A DNA stretch of 64,000 nucleotides from Roseobacter insulae (lineage in GTDB: Bacteria > Pseudomonadota > Alphaproteobacteria > Rhodobacterales > Rhodobacteraceae), in NCBI RefSeq assembly GCF_019375555.1, contig NZ_JAHXDN010000003.1, positions 62,001-126,000 of the forward strand. Direction: 5' to 3'. Shown piece after piece: positions 44,726 to 55,458 of the stretch. A model generated the notes under the pieces. That model was not told the origin of the DNA and did not search any database. It worked only from the letters and a program-made list of their open reading frames with translations. How positions within the stretch are numbered: the stretch's first letter is position 1; each line of letters begins with the position of its first letter. The position numbers and the translations under genes are program-made.

Positions 44726-45378
44726 AGGCGCTGTTGATCCGGGATCTCACACTGGCCTTTCGTGCTGGCGGCGGTTTTGGGCTGGGGCTGGCGTTCTTTC
44801 TGATCGTGACCGTTCTGGTGCCTTTCGGCGTGGGACCGCACTCCGCGCTGCTGTCGCAGATCGCGCCCGGCATCCTCTGGCTGGGTGCCTTGCTGGCCTG
44901 CCTTCTGTCACTTGACCGCCTGCTGGCACTGGATTGGGAGGACGGCACGCTGGATCTGCTGGCGACCTCACCTCTGCCGCTCGAAGCCGCGCTGAGCGTC
45001 AAGGCGCTGGCGCATTGGCTTACGACAGGTTTGCCACTGGTGCTGGCCGCGCCGGTTCTGGGCATCCTTCTGGCCCTGCCAGCTCCGGGGTTTTTCTGGC
45101 TGGTGGTCTCGCTGGCGCTTGGCACCCCGGCGCTGTCGGTGATCGGTACTTTCGGCGCGGCGCTCACGGTTGGCGTGAAACGCGGGGGGTTACTGATGTC
45201 GCTGCTGGTGCTGCCGCTTTACGTGCCCACGTTGATTTTCGGCGCCGAGGCGGCCCGCCGGGGTGCCACCGGCATGGACCCTGCGACGCCTTTGCTGATG
45301 CTGGCGGGGATCACGGCGGGAACGATTGCCATTATGCCCTTTGCGTCGGCTGCCGCGTTGCGGGTGAACTTGCGGTGA
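44722..45378 (+). CDS. ccmB: Heme exporter membrane protein CcmB
   Basis: This is the permease partner of CcmA. The 218 residues have about six hydrophobic helices and the family stretches [17 protein letters not shown] and [20 protein letters not shown]. It starts with GTG at 44722, overlapping ccmA. ccmC follows after 52 bp. Confidence 0.96.
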   Translation: MKALLIRDLTLAFRAGGGFGLGLAFFLIVTVLVPFGVGPHSALLSQIAPGILWLGALLACLLSLDRLLALDWEDGTLDLLATSPLPLEAALSVKALAHWLTTGLPLVLAAPVLGILLALPAPGFFWLVVSLALGTPALSVIGTFGAALTVGVKRGGLLMSLLVLPLYVPTLIFGAEAARRGATGMDPATPLLMLAGITAGTIAIMPFASAAALRVNLR

Positions 45379-45430
45379 TCGCGGCTATTTGTCCATTGAG
45401 CCGCGCTGGCCAAGCGATTAGGTAAGCGTC

Positions 45431-46159
45431 ATGTCATTGTGGGAATATGCAAATCCGGTCCGATTTCTCGCGCTCAGCAGCCGCGTGTTGCCGGTATTCT
45501 GGGGGCTTGCCGCCCTGTGTCTGGTCTCTGGACTGATCTGGGGCTTCTTCTTCACGCCGAACGCCGACAAGTTCGAATCGACGGTCAAGATCATCTACCT
45601 GCATGTGCCCTCTGCCATGATGGCGATCAACGTCTGGGTCATGATGCTGGTCGCCTCGCTGATCTGGCTTGTCCGCAGGCATCACGTCTCTGCGCTTGCG
45701 GCCAAGGCGGCCGCGCCCGTGGGCGTGGTGATGACGCTGATTGCGCTCTTTACTGGTGCGATCTGGGGCCAGCCCATGTGGGGCACGTGGTGGGCATGGG
45801 ATCCGCGCCTGACCTCCTTCCTGATCCTCTTCCTGTTCTACCTTGGATACATCGCGCTCTGGGAGGCCATTGAAGACCCGGATACCGCTGCCGATCTGAC
45901 CTCGGTGCTATGCCTTGTCGGATCGGTGTTTGCCGTGCTGTCGCGCTACGCGGTGAACTTCTGGAACCAGGGACTGCACCAGGGCGCCTCTCTCAGCCTA
46001 GATAAGGAGGAGAATGTGGCGGATGTTTACTATTTTCCGCTTCTCGTTTGCATCGCCGGGTTTGTTTTCCTGTTTCTGGCCCTTGTCCTTTACCGGACCG
46101 GCACCGAAATCCGCCTGCGCCGGACCCGCGCCCTGCAGGCCCGGGAGGTCCGCGCGTGA
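45431..46159 (+). CDS. ccmC: Heme-handling protein CcmC
   Basis: CcmC binds heme on the periplasmic face and loads it onto CcmE. The 242 residues carry the Trp-rich WWAWDPRLTS motif and heme-ligand histidines in IIYLHVPSAMMA and QGLHQGASL. About six helices are visible. It overlaps ccmD by one base (TGATG). Confidence 0.97.
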   Translation: MSLWEYANPVRFLALSSRVLPVFWGLAALCLVSGLIWGFFFTPNADKFESTVKIIYLHVPSAMMAINVWVMMLVASLIWLVRRHHVSALAAKAAAPVGVVMTLIALFTGAIWGQPMWGTWWAWDPRLTSFLILFLFYLGYIALWEAIEDPDTAADLTSVLCLVGSVFAVLSRYAVNFWNQGLHQGASLSLDKEENVADVYYFPLLVCIAGFVFLFLALVLYRTGTEIRLRRTRALQAREVRA

Positions 46160-46314
46160 TGCCCGACCTGGGGAAATACGCTGACGCCGTGCTGTCCGCA
46201 TACGGCGTGTCGTCGCTGCTGCTTCTTCTGCTGGTGGTTTTCACCCTGCGCAAGGGGCGTGCCGCGCGTGCCGCCCTTGAGGCCGTCGAGAAAAGGAAAA
46301 ATCCCAGTGGCTAA
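46159..46314 (+). CDS. ccmD: Heme exporter protein CcmD
   Basis: This 51-residue single-pass protein stabilises the CcmABC-CcmE complex. It has LGKYADAVLSAYGVSSLLLL and a basic tail (RKGRAARAAL), which is the normal CcmD pattern. ATG 46159 overlaps the ccmC stop, and its end overlaps the ccmG start by eight bases, which fixes the gene in the ccm operon. Confidence 0.93.
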   Translation: MPDLGKYADAVLSAYGVSSLLLLLLVVFTLRKGRAARAALEAVEKRKNPSG

Positions 46315-46846
46315 AATCTCGCCCCTGATGATTGCGCCGCCGCTGATCTTTGCCGGTTTCGTGATACTGGCGAGCATTGGAATGCTGCGCGACGATCCAA
46401 GCCGCTTGCCCTCCACCATGGTCGGGCAGAGTGCGCCCGCGATCACGCAGGACGCCTTGGGAGATTATCCACCCGTTACGCCCGAAGCGATGGCAACCGG
46501 CGAGGTGACGCTGGTCAACTTCTGGGCCAGCTGGTGCCCGCCGTGCCGGGCCGAGCACCCCAACCTGCTGCGGATGGCCGCTGACGGCATGCCGATCATC
46601 GGCGTGAACTTCAAGGACAAGGCCGGGCCCGCGACATCCTATCTGGACGACGATGGAAACCCCTTCGCCGCCGTGGCCTATGACCCGCAAGGACGCACCG
46701 CCATCGACTGGGGTGTGACCGCCCCGCCCGAGACCTTCATTCTGGATGCATCGGGCACGGTGCTGTTTCGTTTTGCCGGACCGCTGGTCGGCAGCGACTA
46801 TGAACAGCGGTTCCTGCCGGAACTGGAAAAGGCGCTGAACAACTGA
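46307..46846 (+). CDS. ccmG: Cytochrome c maturation thioredoxin CcmG/DsbE
   Basis: CcmG is a membrane-anchored periplasmic reductant that keeps the heme-binding cysteines of apocytochrome c reduced. The 179 residues have an N-terminal anchor (MIAPPLIFAGFVILASIGML) and the active site NFWASWCPPCRAEHP (Cys77, Cys80). GTG 46307 is preferred because AAAAGGAAAA lies just upstream; ATG 46328 would remove seven residues. ccmE, ccmF and ccmH are not in this window. Confidence 0.95.
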   Translation: MAKISPLMIAPPLIFAGFVILASIGMLRDDPSRLPSTMVGQSAPAITQDALGDYPPVTPEAMATGEVTLVNFWASWCPPCRAEHPNLLRMAADGMPIIGVNFKDKAGPATSYLDDDGNPFAAVAYDPQGRTAIDWGVTAPPETFILDASGTVLFRFAGPLVGSDYEQRFLPELEKALNN

Positions 46847-46852
46847 TCCCGG

Positions 46853-47554
46853 TTACAGCCGGTAGCCGCCGTTCACGTTGAGTATCTCGCCGGTGATGAA
46901 GCTGGCAGCATCCGAGGCCAGAAAGCGCACGGCAGCAGCAATGTCCTCGGGCTGGCCTATCCGGCCGAGAGCGGTCATCTCGACGAATTTCTCGATCAGC
47001 TCCTCCGGGCGCGGATTTTCCGGCCGCTCCGTCGCGCCGGGGGCCACCGCATTGACGCGAATGCCGCGTGGTCCCAGCTCCTTGGCCATGCCGCGGGTCC
47101 ATGTGTTCAAGGCCGCCTTGCTGGCGGAATAGGCCGACGCCCCCATGGCGGGCAATACCGCGTTGGTGGAGGAGATATTGATCACGCTGGCACTCGGGTT
47201 CAGGTAGGGCAGCGCGGCGGACAACAGCGCCATCGGGGCGATGACATTCACATCGAAGTTGAGCTTGTGGTCTGCAAAATCCGTCGCATCATGCGCCGTG
47301 GGGACAATTGCCCCGGCGTTGTTTACCAGCACATCCAGCCGCCCGAAGGTCGTGATTGTCCGCGTTATCACATCTGCGGCGGCCGCGGCCCCGGCCAGAT
47401 CTGCCTTGATGGGAAAGACGTCGGGCCGCTCTTTCAGAAGCGGCCCGGGATCCGTGGTGTTGTAGGTGATCGCGACATGATGGTCCGTCGCCAGATCCTG
47501 CGCTATTGCCCGGCCAAGGCCCCGCGCGGCACCGGTAATGAGTGCCACGCGCAT
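46853..47554 (-). CDS. Short-chain dehydrogenase/reductase
   Basis: This 233-residue SDR has the cofactor motif TGAARGLGRA near residue 7, NNAGA, ISSTNAVLP with the catalytic Ser, and YSASK as YxxxK. The C-terminus (GEILNVNGGYRL) matches FabG-like oxidoreductases. The substrate is unknown. It lies five bases after acnA, so the two are probably co-transcribed. Its end is six bases from the convergent ccmG end. Confidence 0.9.
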   Translation of the reverse strand: MRVALITGAARGLGRAIAQDLATDHHVAITYNTTDPGPLLKERPDVFPIKADLAGAAAAADVITRTITTFGRLDVLVNNAGAIVPTAHDATDFADHKLNFDVNVIAPMALLSAALPYLNPSASVINISSTNAVLPAMGASAYSASKAALNTWTRGMAKELGPRGIRVNAVAPGATERPENPRPEELIEKFVEMTALGRIGQPEDIAAAVRFLASDAASFITGEILNVNGGYRL

Positions 47555-47559
47555 GGGTT

Positions 47560-50247
<2,688 letters not shown>

Positions 50248-50438
50248 AAGAGGGTTCCTCTGGCTTGGGCTGGATCATCTTTGTGGATTGGCTGTTGAAT
50301 GCCCTATGGCGCGGGGCAGATCAACTCAATTCGGTGTCGATTCCCATAAATGTATACCATTGTGTACCGTTTTTGTGTTAAATCGCGCTGCAACTCTCAA
50401 GAAACCTTGATTGGTCATTACAGGGCGGAGAATCTACG

Positions 50439-50466
50439 CTACTGGAAAGGCCCTTTTGGCCAGTAG
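50439..50466 (+). promoter_or_regulatory. Hairpin abutting the DUF1223 ribosome binding site
   Basis: CTACTGG and CCAGTAG form a 7-bp stem around a 14-base loop that contains AAAGGCCCTTTT, which can fold further. The 3' arm ends at 50466 and shares two bases with the AGAGGA ribosome site of the gene starting at 50476. It could slow translation or stabilise the leader. No family match was recognised. Confidence 0.4.
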
Positions 50467-50475
50467 AGGAATCAC

Positions 50476-51171
50476 ATGAAACGACTGTTTCAAGGCATCG
50501 CCGCGCTCTGGCTCTTTGCCGTTCCCGGTTTTGCGCAAAACTCCCCGGTGGTTGTCGAGCTGTTCACCTCGCAGGGATGTTCCTCTTGCCCGCCGGCGGA
50601 TGAAATGCTGCATGCGCTTGCGGAACGCGACGATGTCATCGCCCTGGCGCTGCATGTGGACTACTGGGATTACATCGGATGGAAGGATGAATTCGCCGAC
50701 CCGCGCAACGCGGAGCGGCAGCGCGCCTATGCCACCGTGGCCGGTCGCCGGTCGATCTATACGCCGGAAATGATCGTGAACGGGCTTACCGATATTATCG
50801 GGGCGAAACCGATGGAGGTGTCGAAAGCCATCGCCCTTCACAAGGAATATCCGGCGGCCGTGAAGGTGGCGTTGAAACGCGTTGGTGACCGGGTTCAGAT
50901 CGATGCGGAGGTCTTGCGGCGCGGCACCGGCCCGATGGTGGTTCAGCTGCTGCGGTACAAGCCGAAGCGGGAAGCACGCATCACCCGGGGGGAGAATGCA
51001 GGCCGCACGATTTCCTACGCCAATGTCACGCAGGACTGGAAAGTCGTCCGGGAGTGGGACGGGCGCGAGCCCCTGTCGATGCAGGCCATGGCGCCCGGCG
51101 ATGCCCCGGCGGTTGTCCTTATCCAGGCCGAACGCATGGGGCCAATTCTGGCCGCTGCACGGGTCAGGTGA
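50476..51171 (+). CDS. DUF1223 secreted thioredoxin-like protein
   Basis: This 231-residue protein has a signal peptide (about 1-20, ending GFAQ). The DUF1223 start VVVELFTSQGCSSCPPADEM follows, with a CxxC pair (CSSC) in a thioredoxin-like fold. ALHVDYWDYIGWKDEFA and SIYTPEMIVNG are also family hallmarks. Its substrate is unknown; a periplasmic redox role is possible. It is divergent from acnA and convergent with fliG. Confidence 0.92.
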   Translation: MKRLFQGIAALWLFAVPGFAQNSPVVVELFTSQGCSSCPPADEMLHALAERDDVIALALHVDYWDYIGWKDEFADPRNAERQRAYATVAGRRSIYTPEMIVNGLTDIIGAKPMEVSKAIALHKEYPAAVKVALKRVGDRVQIDAEVLRRGTGPMVVQLLRYKPKREARITRGENAGRTISYANVTQDWKVVREWDGREPLSMQAMAPGDAPAVVLIQAERMGPILAAARVR

Positions 51172-51225
51172 GGCGGGTCTGACGCTCTCGGCTGATCATG
51201 CGCGCGATGAGATCGGGGGTAGTCG

Positions 51226-51249
51226 CGGGCCGCATCTGGTTGCGGCCCG
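51226..51249. terminator. Bidirectional hairpin between DUF1223 gene and fliG
   Basis: CGGGCCGCA-TCTGGT-TGCGGCCCG is a perfect 9-bp GC-rich stem with a 6-base loop, between two convergent stop codons (51171 and 51259). No T-run follows, so it may work only partly or with Rho. Position and symmetry suggest a shared terminator. Confidence 0.5.
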
Positions 51250-51258
51250 AAGCTGGCA

Positions 51259-52326
51259 TTACCCTTCGTCGCTTTCTTCCACAACTAAAAGCAATTCGCC
51301 GGCGGCTTCCATCTCGCGGATGCTGGCGACAATCGTGGCGGCGGCCTCTTCCATCTCCGAGGATTTGACCTTTTCCCGCTCTTCCATCTCTTCGCGCAGC
51401 TGATCGGCCATCCTGCCGGACATGTTTTCGAGGATGAAGTCGGCCGATGCTTTCATACCGGCGGCGTCGGCCCCGGCAAGCGCGGTCACGAGAACTTCCT
51501 GCTCCAGTTCGCGCACGACTCTGGGAATGTCGCGCGGGGCGATCCGTTTTGGGATGTTCGCGAAGGTGAAAATGGCCTTGCGGACCAGATCGGCGAAGCC
51601 CGCATCCGTTTCATCCAGCCCTTCAAGCACATCGTCCCGGGTGATTGAGGGCGCGGAATTTAGGATCGCGCCCACCCGTTCCACCGGACCGCTGTCGAAA
51701 GCCTTGAGCGGTTCTGCATCCAGTTGGGTGGCCAGTGAAAGCCCGATACGGTCCACGGCATCCGGTGTCACAGCACTGGTTTGCGACACCGCGTAGGTGA
51801 TGCGCCGGGCGCGCGGGCCGGGCAGCTTGCCCAGCAGCTCCGCCGCGCGCGCCACGTCGATCTTGGAGAGCAGGACTGCCGCCACCTCGATGCTTTCATT
51901 CTCCAGCACGGGCAGGAGCTTTTCTGCATTCAGATCCCGCAGGCGCGCCCAGGGGTCACCGTATTGGCGTACGCCCGCTTCTTTACGCAGACGCGCCGCG
52001 GTCTGTTTGGAAATGCGTCCGTCCAGCGATTCCAGCGCCCCCGCGATCCCGCCGGGGAAGGACAGCCCGATGCTTTCCAGCTCATCGGCGAATTCGGACA
52101 CCACGCTGGCCAATGTGTCGCGATCTACCAGCCGCATCGCACCCATCTGTTTTGTCAGCTGGGCCTGCATTTCATCGGGCAGATCCTCAAGCGGGATATC
52201 CGCCCCTTCATTGAGCAGCAGCCGCACGACGATCGCGGCCTTTGCCTTGCGGCTCAGCGTCACCGGTCTGCTGTTTTCCGCCCCCGGCAGTGCCGCGAGC
52301 GGAGTCATTGGAACCATGTCTGTCAT
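51259..52326 (-). CDS. fliG: Flagellar motor switch protein FliG (divergent)
   Basis: This 355-residue protein shows FliG middle and C-terminal architecture: LLPVLENESIEVAAVLLSKI where most FliG have NEHPQ, AAELLGKLPGPRARRITYAV, and the torque domain FTFANIPKRIAPRDIPRVVR with ENMSGRMADQLREEME. The loss of EHPQ and its acidic C-terminus make it divergent, as in roseobacter flagellar sets. No other flagellar gene is adjacent, which is unusual for fliG. The family call is good; motor function here is not proven. Confidence 0.85.
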   Translation of the reverse strand: MTDMVPMTPLAALPGAENSRPVTLSRKAKAAIVVRLLLNEGADIPLEDLPDEMQAQLTKQMGAMRLVDRDTLASVVSEFADELESIGLSFPGGIAGALESLDGRISKQTAARLRKEAGVRQYGDPWARLRDLNAEKLLPVLENESIEVAAVLLSKIDVARAAELLGKLPGPRARRITYAVSQTSAVTPDAVDRIGLSLATQLDAEPLKAFDSGPVERVGAILNSAPSITRDDVLEGLDETDAGFADLVRKAIFTFANIPKRIAPRDIPRVVRELEQEVLVTALAGADAAGMKASADFILENMSGRMADQLREEMEEREKVKSSEMEEAAATIVASIREMEAAGELLLVVEESDEG

Positions 52327-52388
52327 CTTTACCCGCCTCTTTGGGAGTCATCCCGCTTGTGGCAGATAAAGGTAAAGATTGGCTGAAA

Positions 52389-52910
52389 TCAGTAGTTGTA
52401 GGTCCTGCCGGTTTCGAGCGCTTTGCGCAGCGAGGTTTCCGACCATGTGCCTGCGCCGCCCTGTTCGCGGATCGCGCGCAATTGCACCATGGCGCCGGCC
52501 AAATCACCTTGCTCTACAAGACCTTGCCCCATGTAGGACCGTGCGAGAATATTTCCCGGGTCCTGCGCAATCGCCTTTTCGTAGAACACCATGCCCAGCT
52601 CGACATTGCCCAGTTTGCGATGCGTGAAACCCATGTAGGTCAACCGCCCGGGGTCATTCTCTGGCATCGCGTCCAGCACGGCCTGGGCATCGTGGTAGCG
52701 GCCTGCATAGGCAAGTTGGCGCACGGCGAGGTAAAGCTGCTCGGTTCCGAGACTGCTTTCCTGTGCGTTCACGCATTTCTTGGTTTTCTTGTCGTAGACC
52801 TGCGCGCCTTCGCAGGTCACGGCCGGTTTGGGGGGAGGGGCGTCATTATCGCCGCCATTGGCCAGAACCATCGTTGGAAACAAAAGGGCCGCACTCAAAA
52901 AAAGACGCAT
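52389..52910 (-). CDS. Periplasmic TPR protein with cysteine motif
   Basis: This 173-residue protein has a signal peptide (about 1-17) and a short Pro-rich linker. A cysteine motif C33-x5-YD-x5-C46-V follows, then two to three TPRs from about residue 57 (LGNVELGMVFYEKAIAQDPG; ARSYMGQGLVEQGDLAGAMV). The cysteine motif is the same as in the next upstream gene. It probably acts as a periplasmic interaction protein. The function is unknown. Confidence 0.82.
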   Translation of the reverse strand: MRLFLSAALLFPTMVLANGGDNDAPPPKPAVTCEGAQVYDKKTKKCVNAQESSLGTEQLYLAVRQLAYAGRYHDAQAVLDAMPENDPGRLTYMGFTHRKLGNVELGMVFYEKAIAQDPGNILARSYMGQGLVEQGDLAGAMVQLRAIREQGGAGTWSETSLRKALETGRTYNY

Positions 52911-52965
52911 GAAAAACTCCTGCTTGGTTTACTATTCATACGTTGTTTACGCGGCAGCCGATGGT

Positions 52966-52997
52966 TTTATGCGATCACAGGTCCGTGATCGCATAAA
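52966..52997 (-). terminator. Perfect 13-bp hairpin between the two cysteine-motif genes
   Basis: TTTATGCGATCAC-AGGTCC-GTGATCGCATAAA forms a perfect 13-bp stem with a 6-base loop. It begins eight bases past the stop of the 52-residue gene on the minus strand and lies 56 bp before the TPR gene start. No long T-run follows, so it may terminate partially, set the ratio of the two products, or bind a protein. Confidence 0.5.
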
Positions 52998-53005
52998 CCG
53001 GATGT

Positions 53006-53164
53006 TCAGGTGGTGGTGGCCACGCAGGAATTCGTGGCACTGTCATAGATCGTGCCTTCGGCGCAGGACATCGTTACTTTCTTGCCGTAGCTGCAACCTT
53101 CGGCATAGGCCAACATCGGTGCAACTGTCAGGGCCACCGCGGCGGCCAACGTCTTGATCGTCAT
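53006..53164 (-). CDS. Small secreted cysteine-motif protein
   Basis: This 52-residue precursor has a signal peptide ending near AYAEG, leaving about 30 mature residues with three Cys (24, 34, 47). C34-x5-YD-x5-C47-V resembles a short peritrophin-like chitin-binding motif and matches the TPR protein encoded just downstream. ATG 53164 is used, as the in-frame extension to 53212 has no signal-like sequence. It is probably a periplasmic or secreted disulfide-bonded peptide of unknown role. Confidence 0.7.
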   Translation of the reverse strand: MTIKTLAAAVALTVAPMLAYAEGCSYGKKVTMSCAEGTIYDSATNSCVATTT

Positions 53165-53259
53165 TGCGGGTCTCCTTGCTGTGTACCTGCCAAGGTAGCA
53201 GCCGGTGACCATGCGTCAACAAAAATGCCGTCCGCGGCGAGGCACGGCCCGGGCCATGC

Positions 53260-54564
53260 CTAGTCCTTGAACACACGCTTGAAGATCGTGTCGACATGTT
53301 TGGTGTGGTAACCGATGTCGAATTTCTCTTCGATCTCCTCGGCGCTCAGGGCGGCCAGAACCTCCGCATCCCCCAGCAATTCGGTTTTGAAATCCTTGCC
53401 TTCTTCCCAGACCTTCATCGCATTGCGCTGCACCAGCTTGTAGGCGTCCTCGCGGCTGACCCCGGCCTGGGTCAGCGCCAGCAGAACCCGCTGCGACATC
53501 ACCAATCCACGGAATTTGTTCATATTGGCCAGCATGTTGTCGGGGTAGATCACCAGCTTGTCGATGACGGTGGTCAGCCGGGCCAGGGCGAAATCCAGCG
53601 TGATCGTGGTGTCAGGGCCGATGTTACGCTCAACGGATGAGTGCGAAATGTCACGCTCGTGCCAGAGGGCGACATTCTCCATCGCGGGCACCACGGCCAT
53701 GCGGACGAGACGCGCGAGGCCGGTGAGGTTCTCGGTCAGCACCGGGTTGCGCTTGTGCGGCATCGCCGAAGAGCCTTTTTGCCCGGCAGAAAAGAATTCC
53801 TCGGCCTCCAGCACCTCGGTGCGCTGCATGTGGCGGATTTCGGTGGCGATGTTTTCAATGGAACTGCCAACGACACCAAGGGCGGCAAAGAAGGCTGCGT
53901 GCCGGTCGCGCGGGATGACCTGGGTGGAAATCGGTTCGGGTTCCAGGCCCAATTTGGCGCAGACGTGTTCTTCGACCGCCGGATCGATGTTGGCAAAGGT
54001 GCCGACCGCGCCAGAGATTGCACCCGTCGCAATCTCGTAGCGGGCTTTTTCAAGCCGGTTCAGGTTCCGGTCCATCTCTGCGTAAAAGCGCGCGAAGGTC
54101 AGACCCATGGTGGTGGGTTCTGCGTGAATGCCGTGGCTGCGCCCGATGCGCACAGTGTCTTTGTGCTCCAGCGCGCGGCGCTTCAGGGCGGCGAGCAACG
54201 CTTTCATATCCTCGATCAGGATGTCCGAAGCGCGTACCAGCTGGACGTTGAAACAGGTGTCGAGCACGTCCGAGGATGTCATGCCCTGATGCACGAAACG
54301 CGCCTCGTCGCTGCCCACATGTCCGGCCAGATGCGTCAGAAAGGCGATCACGTCGTGCTTGGTCACCGCCTCGATCTCGTCGATGCGGGCGACGTCGAAT
54401 TCCACGTCCCTCGCTTTCCAAACGGCGTCGGCGTTTGCACGCGGGATCACCCCCAGATCGGCCATCGCGTCACAGGCATGCGCTTCGATCTCGTACCAGA
54501 TGCGGAATTTCGTGGCCGGGGACCAGATTGCAACCATGTCGGGACGGGAATAGCGGGGGATCAT
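53260..54564 (-). CDS. purB: Adenylosuccinate lyase
   Basis: PurB acts twice in purine synthesis, cleaving SAICAR and adenylosuccinate to release fumarate. The 434 residues start MIPRYSRPDMVAIW and contain HDVIAFLTHLA, GMTSSDVLDTCFNVQL, RSHGIHAEPTTMGL with the catalytic His, and the fumarase/aspartase signature KGSSAMPHKRNPVLTENL. AAGGTGAG precedes ATG 54564. The in-frame extension to 54780 overlaps the divergent gene and is rejected. Confidence 0.97.
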   Translation of the reverse strand: MIPRYSRPDMVAIWSPATKFRIWYEIEAHACDAMADLGVIPRANADAVWKARDVEFDVARIDEIEAVTKHDVIAFLTHLAGHVGSDEARFVHQGMTSSDVLDTCFNVQLVRASDILIEDMKALLAALKRRALEHKDTVRIGRSHGIHAEPTTMGLTFARFYAEMDRNLNRLEKARYEIATGAISGAVGTFANIDPAVEEHVCAKLGLEPEPISTQVIPRDRHAAFFAALGVVGSSIENIATEIRHMQRTEVLEAEEFFSAGQKGSSAMPHKRNPVLTENLTGLARLVRMAVVPAMENVALWHERDISHSSVERNIGPDTTITLDFALARLTTVIDKLVIYPDNMLANMNKFRGLVMSQRVLLALTQAGVSREDAYKLVQRNAMKVWEEGKDFKTELLGDAEVLAALSAEEIEEKFDIGYHTKHVDTIFKRVFKD

Positions 54565-54647
54565 CAGCTCACCTTTTTGGCATTTGTCTTGGGCTTGCCG
54601 CGCTCTTAAACTGCGCGCGGGACAGCCACAAGCCGGGAGCCCGGGAA

Positions 54648-54980
54648 ATGAGAGCATTGATGACCGCAGCGCTGGCAATTTGTCCGTTTGTGGTGTCGGC
54701 GGATGCGTGGAAGCCGCTGACCGGCGAAGAGATCCGCAGCGCGTTGACCGACCGGAAATTGCAGTATGCCAATGCCTCACAGGATTTCCGCGCGTCGGGC
54801 CGCACGCTCTACAATGCGGGCGCTGACAGTTGGGGCAATTGGCGTGTCGCGGGCGACCAGTATTGCAGCCAATGGCCGCCGTCCGACCTCTGGGCCTGTT
54901 ACGACATGGCCCGCGCCGGCGACAGGCTGCGGTTCATCGGTCAGGGTGATGACATCACCGATGCTGTCTATGCAGACTGA
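54648..54980 (+). CDS. Small secreted protein of unknown function
   Basis: This 110-residue protein has a signal peptide (MRALMTAALAICPFVVSADA). The mature domain contains LTGEEIRSALTDRKLQYANA, SGRTLYNAGADSWGNWRV and DQYCSQWPPSDLWACYDM. It has two Cys in the mature part that could pair. I recall similar small secreted proteins in roseobacters but know no function. It is divergent from purB and overlaps the DUF6314 gene by 11 bp, so they are co-translated. Confidence 0.78.
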   Translation: MRALMTAALAICPFVVSADAWKPLTGEEIRSALTDRKLQYANASQDFRASGRTLYNAGADSWGNWRVAGDQYCSQWPPSDLWACYDMARAGDRLRFIGQGDDITDAVYAD

Positions 54981-55383
54981 TCCGGGCGCGCGGGTTCTGG
55001 CGGATTTCGAGGGGGCATGGGATCTGCACCGGCAGATCATCCATGCGGATGGGACGACCGCGATGTTTCAGGGGGTGGCTGTCTGGACACCGGAGGCGGA
55101 CGGGCTGATCTATCGCGAAACCGGCAGCCTGAAGATGCCGCAGGGTGCGGCGATGCAGTCGGAACGGCAGTATCGCTGGGCCGCGGGTCTGGACGTGTAT
55201 TTCGATGACGGGCGGTTCTTTCACGCGGTGCCCGCAAGGGGAGGGAAGGCCACACACTGGTGTGACCCGGACACCTACAGCGTGATCTACGACTTCGCGC
55301 GCTGGCCGGTCTTCACCGCCCTGTGGGAGGTCTCGGGGCCTCGAAAATCCTACTCTCTGCACAGTCATTACAGCCGCCGTTAG
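54970..55383 (+). CDS. DUF6314 family protein
   Basis: This 137-residue cytoplasmic protein matches DUF6314: VLADFEGAWDLHRQIIHADG, then WTPEADGLIYRETGSLKMPQ, YFDDGRFFHAV and TYSVIYDFARWPVFTALWEV. It looks like a small lipocalin-type beta barrel. The function is unknown. ATG 54970 is used; ATG 54961 in the same frame would add three residues. It overlaps the preceding gene and precedes bioY by 75 bp. Confidence 0.83.
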   Translation: MQTDPGARVLADFEGAWDLHRQIIHADGTTAMFQGVAVWTPEADGLIYRETGSLKMPQGAAMQSERQYRWAAGLDVYFDDGRFFHAVPARGGKATHWCDPDTYSVIYDFARWPVFTALWEVSGPRKSYSLHSHYSRR

Positions 55384-55458
55384 CGCAACAGGTCTTGCAC
55401 TGATGCTGCGGCTGCGGCATTCAGGGGGCAACATATTCTCAACAGGAGACAAACACCC

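Noticed and set aside
55384-55458. BioR operator before bioY
   Set aside because: No TTATAGATA/TATCTATAA-like palindrome is visible in the 75-bp gap.
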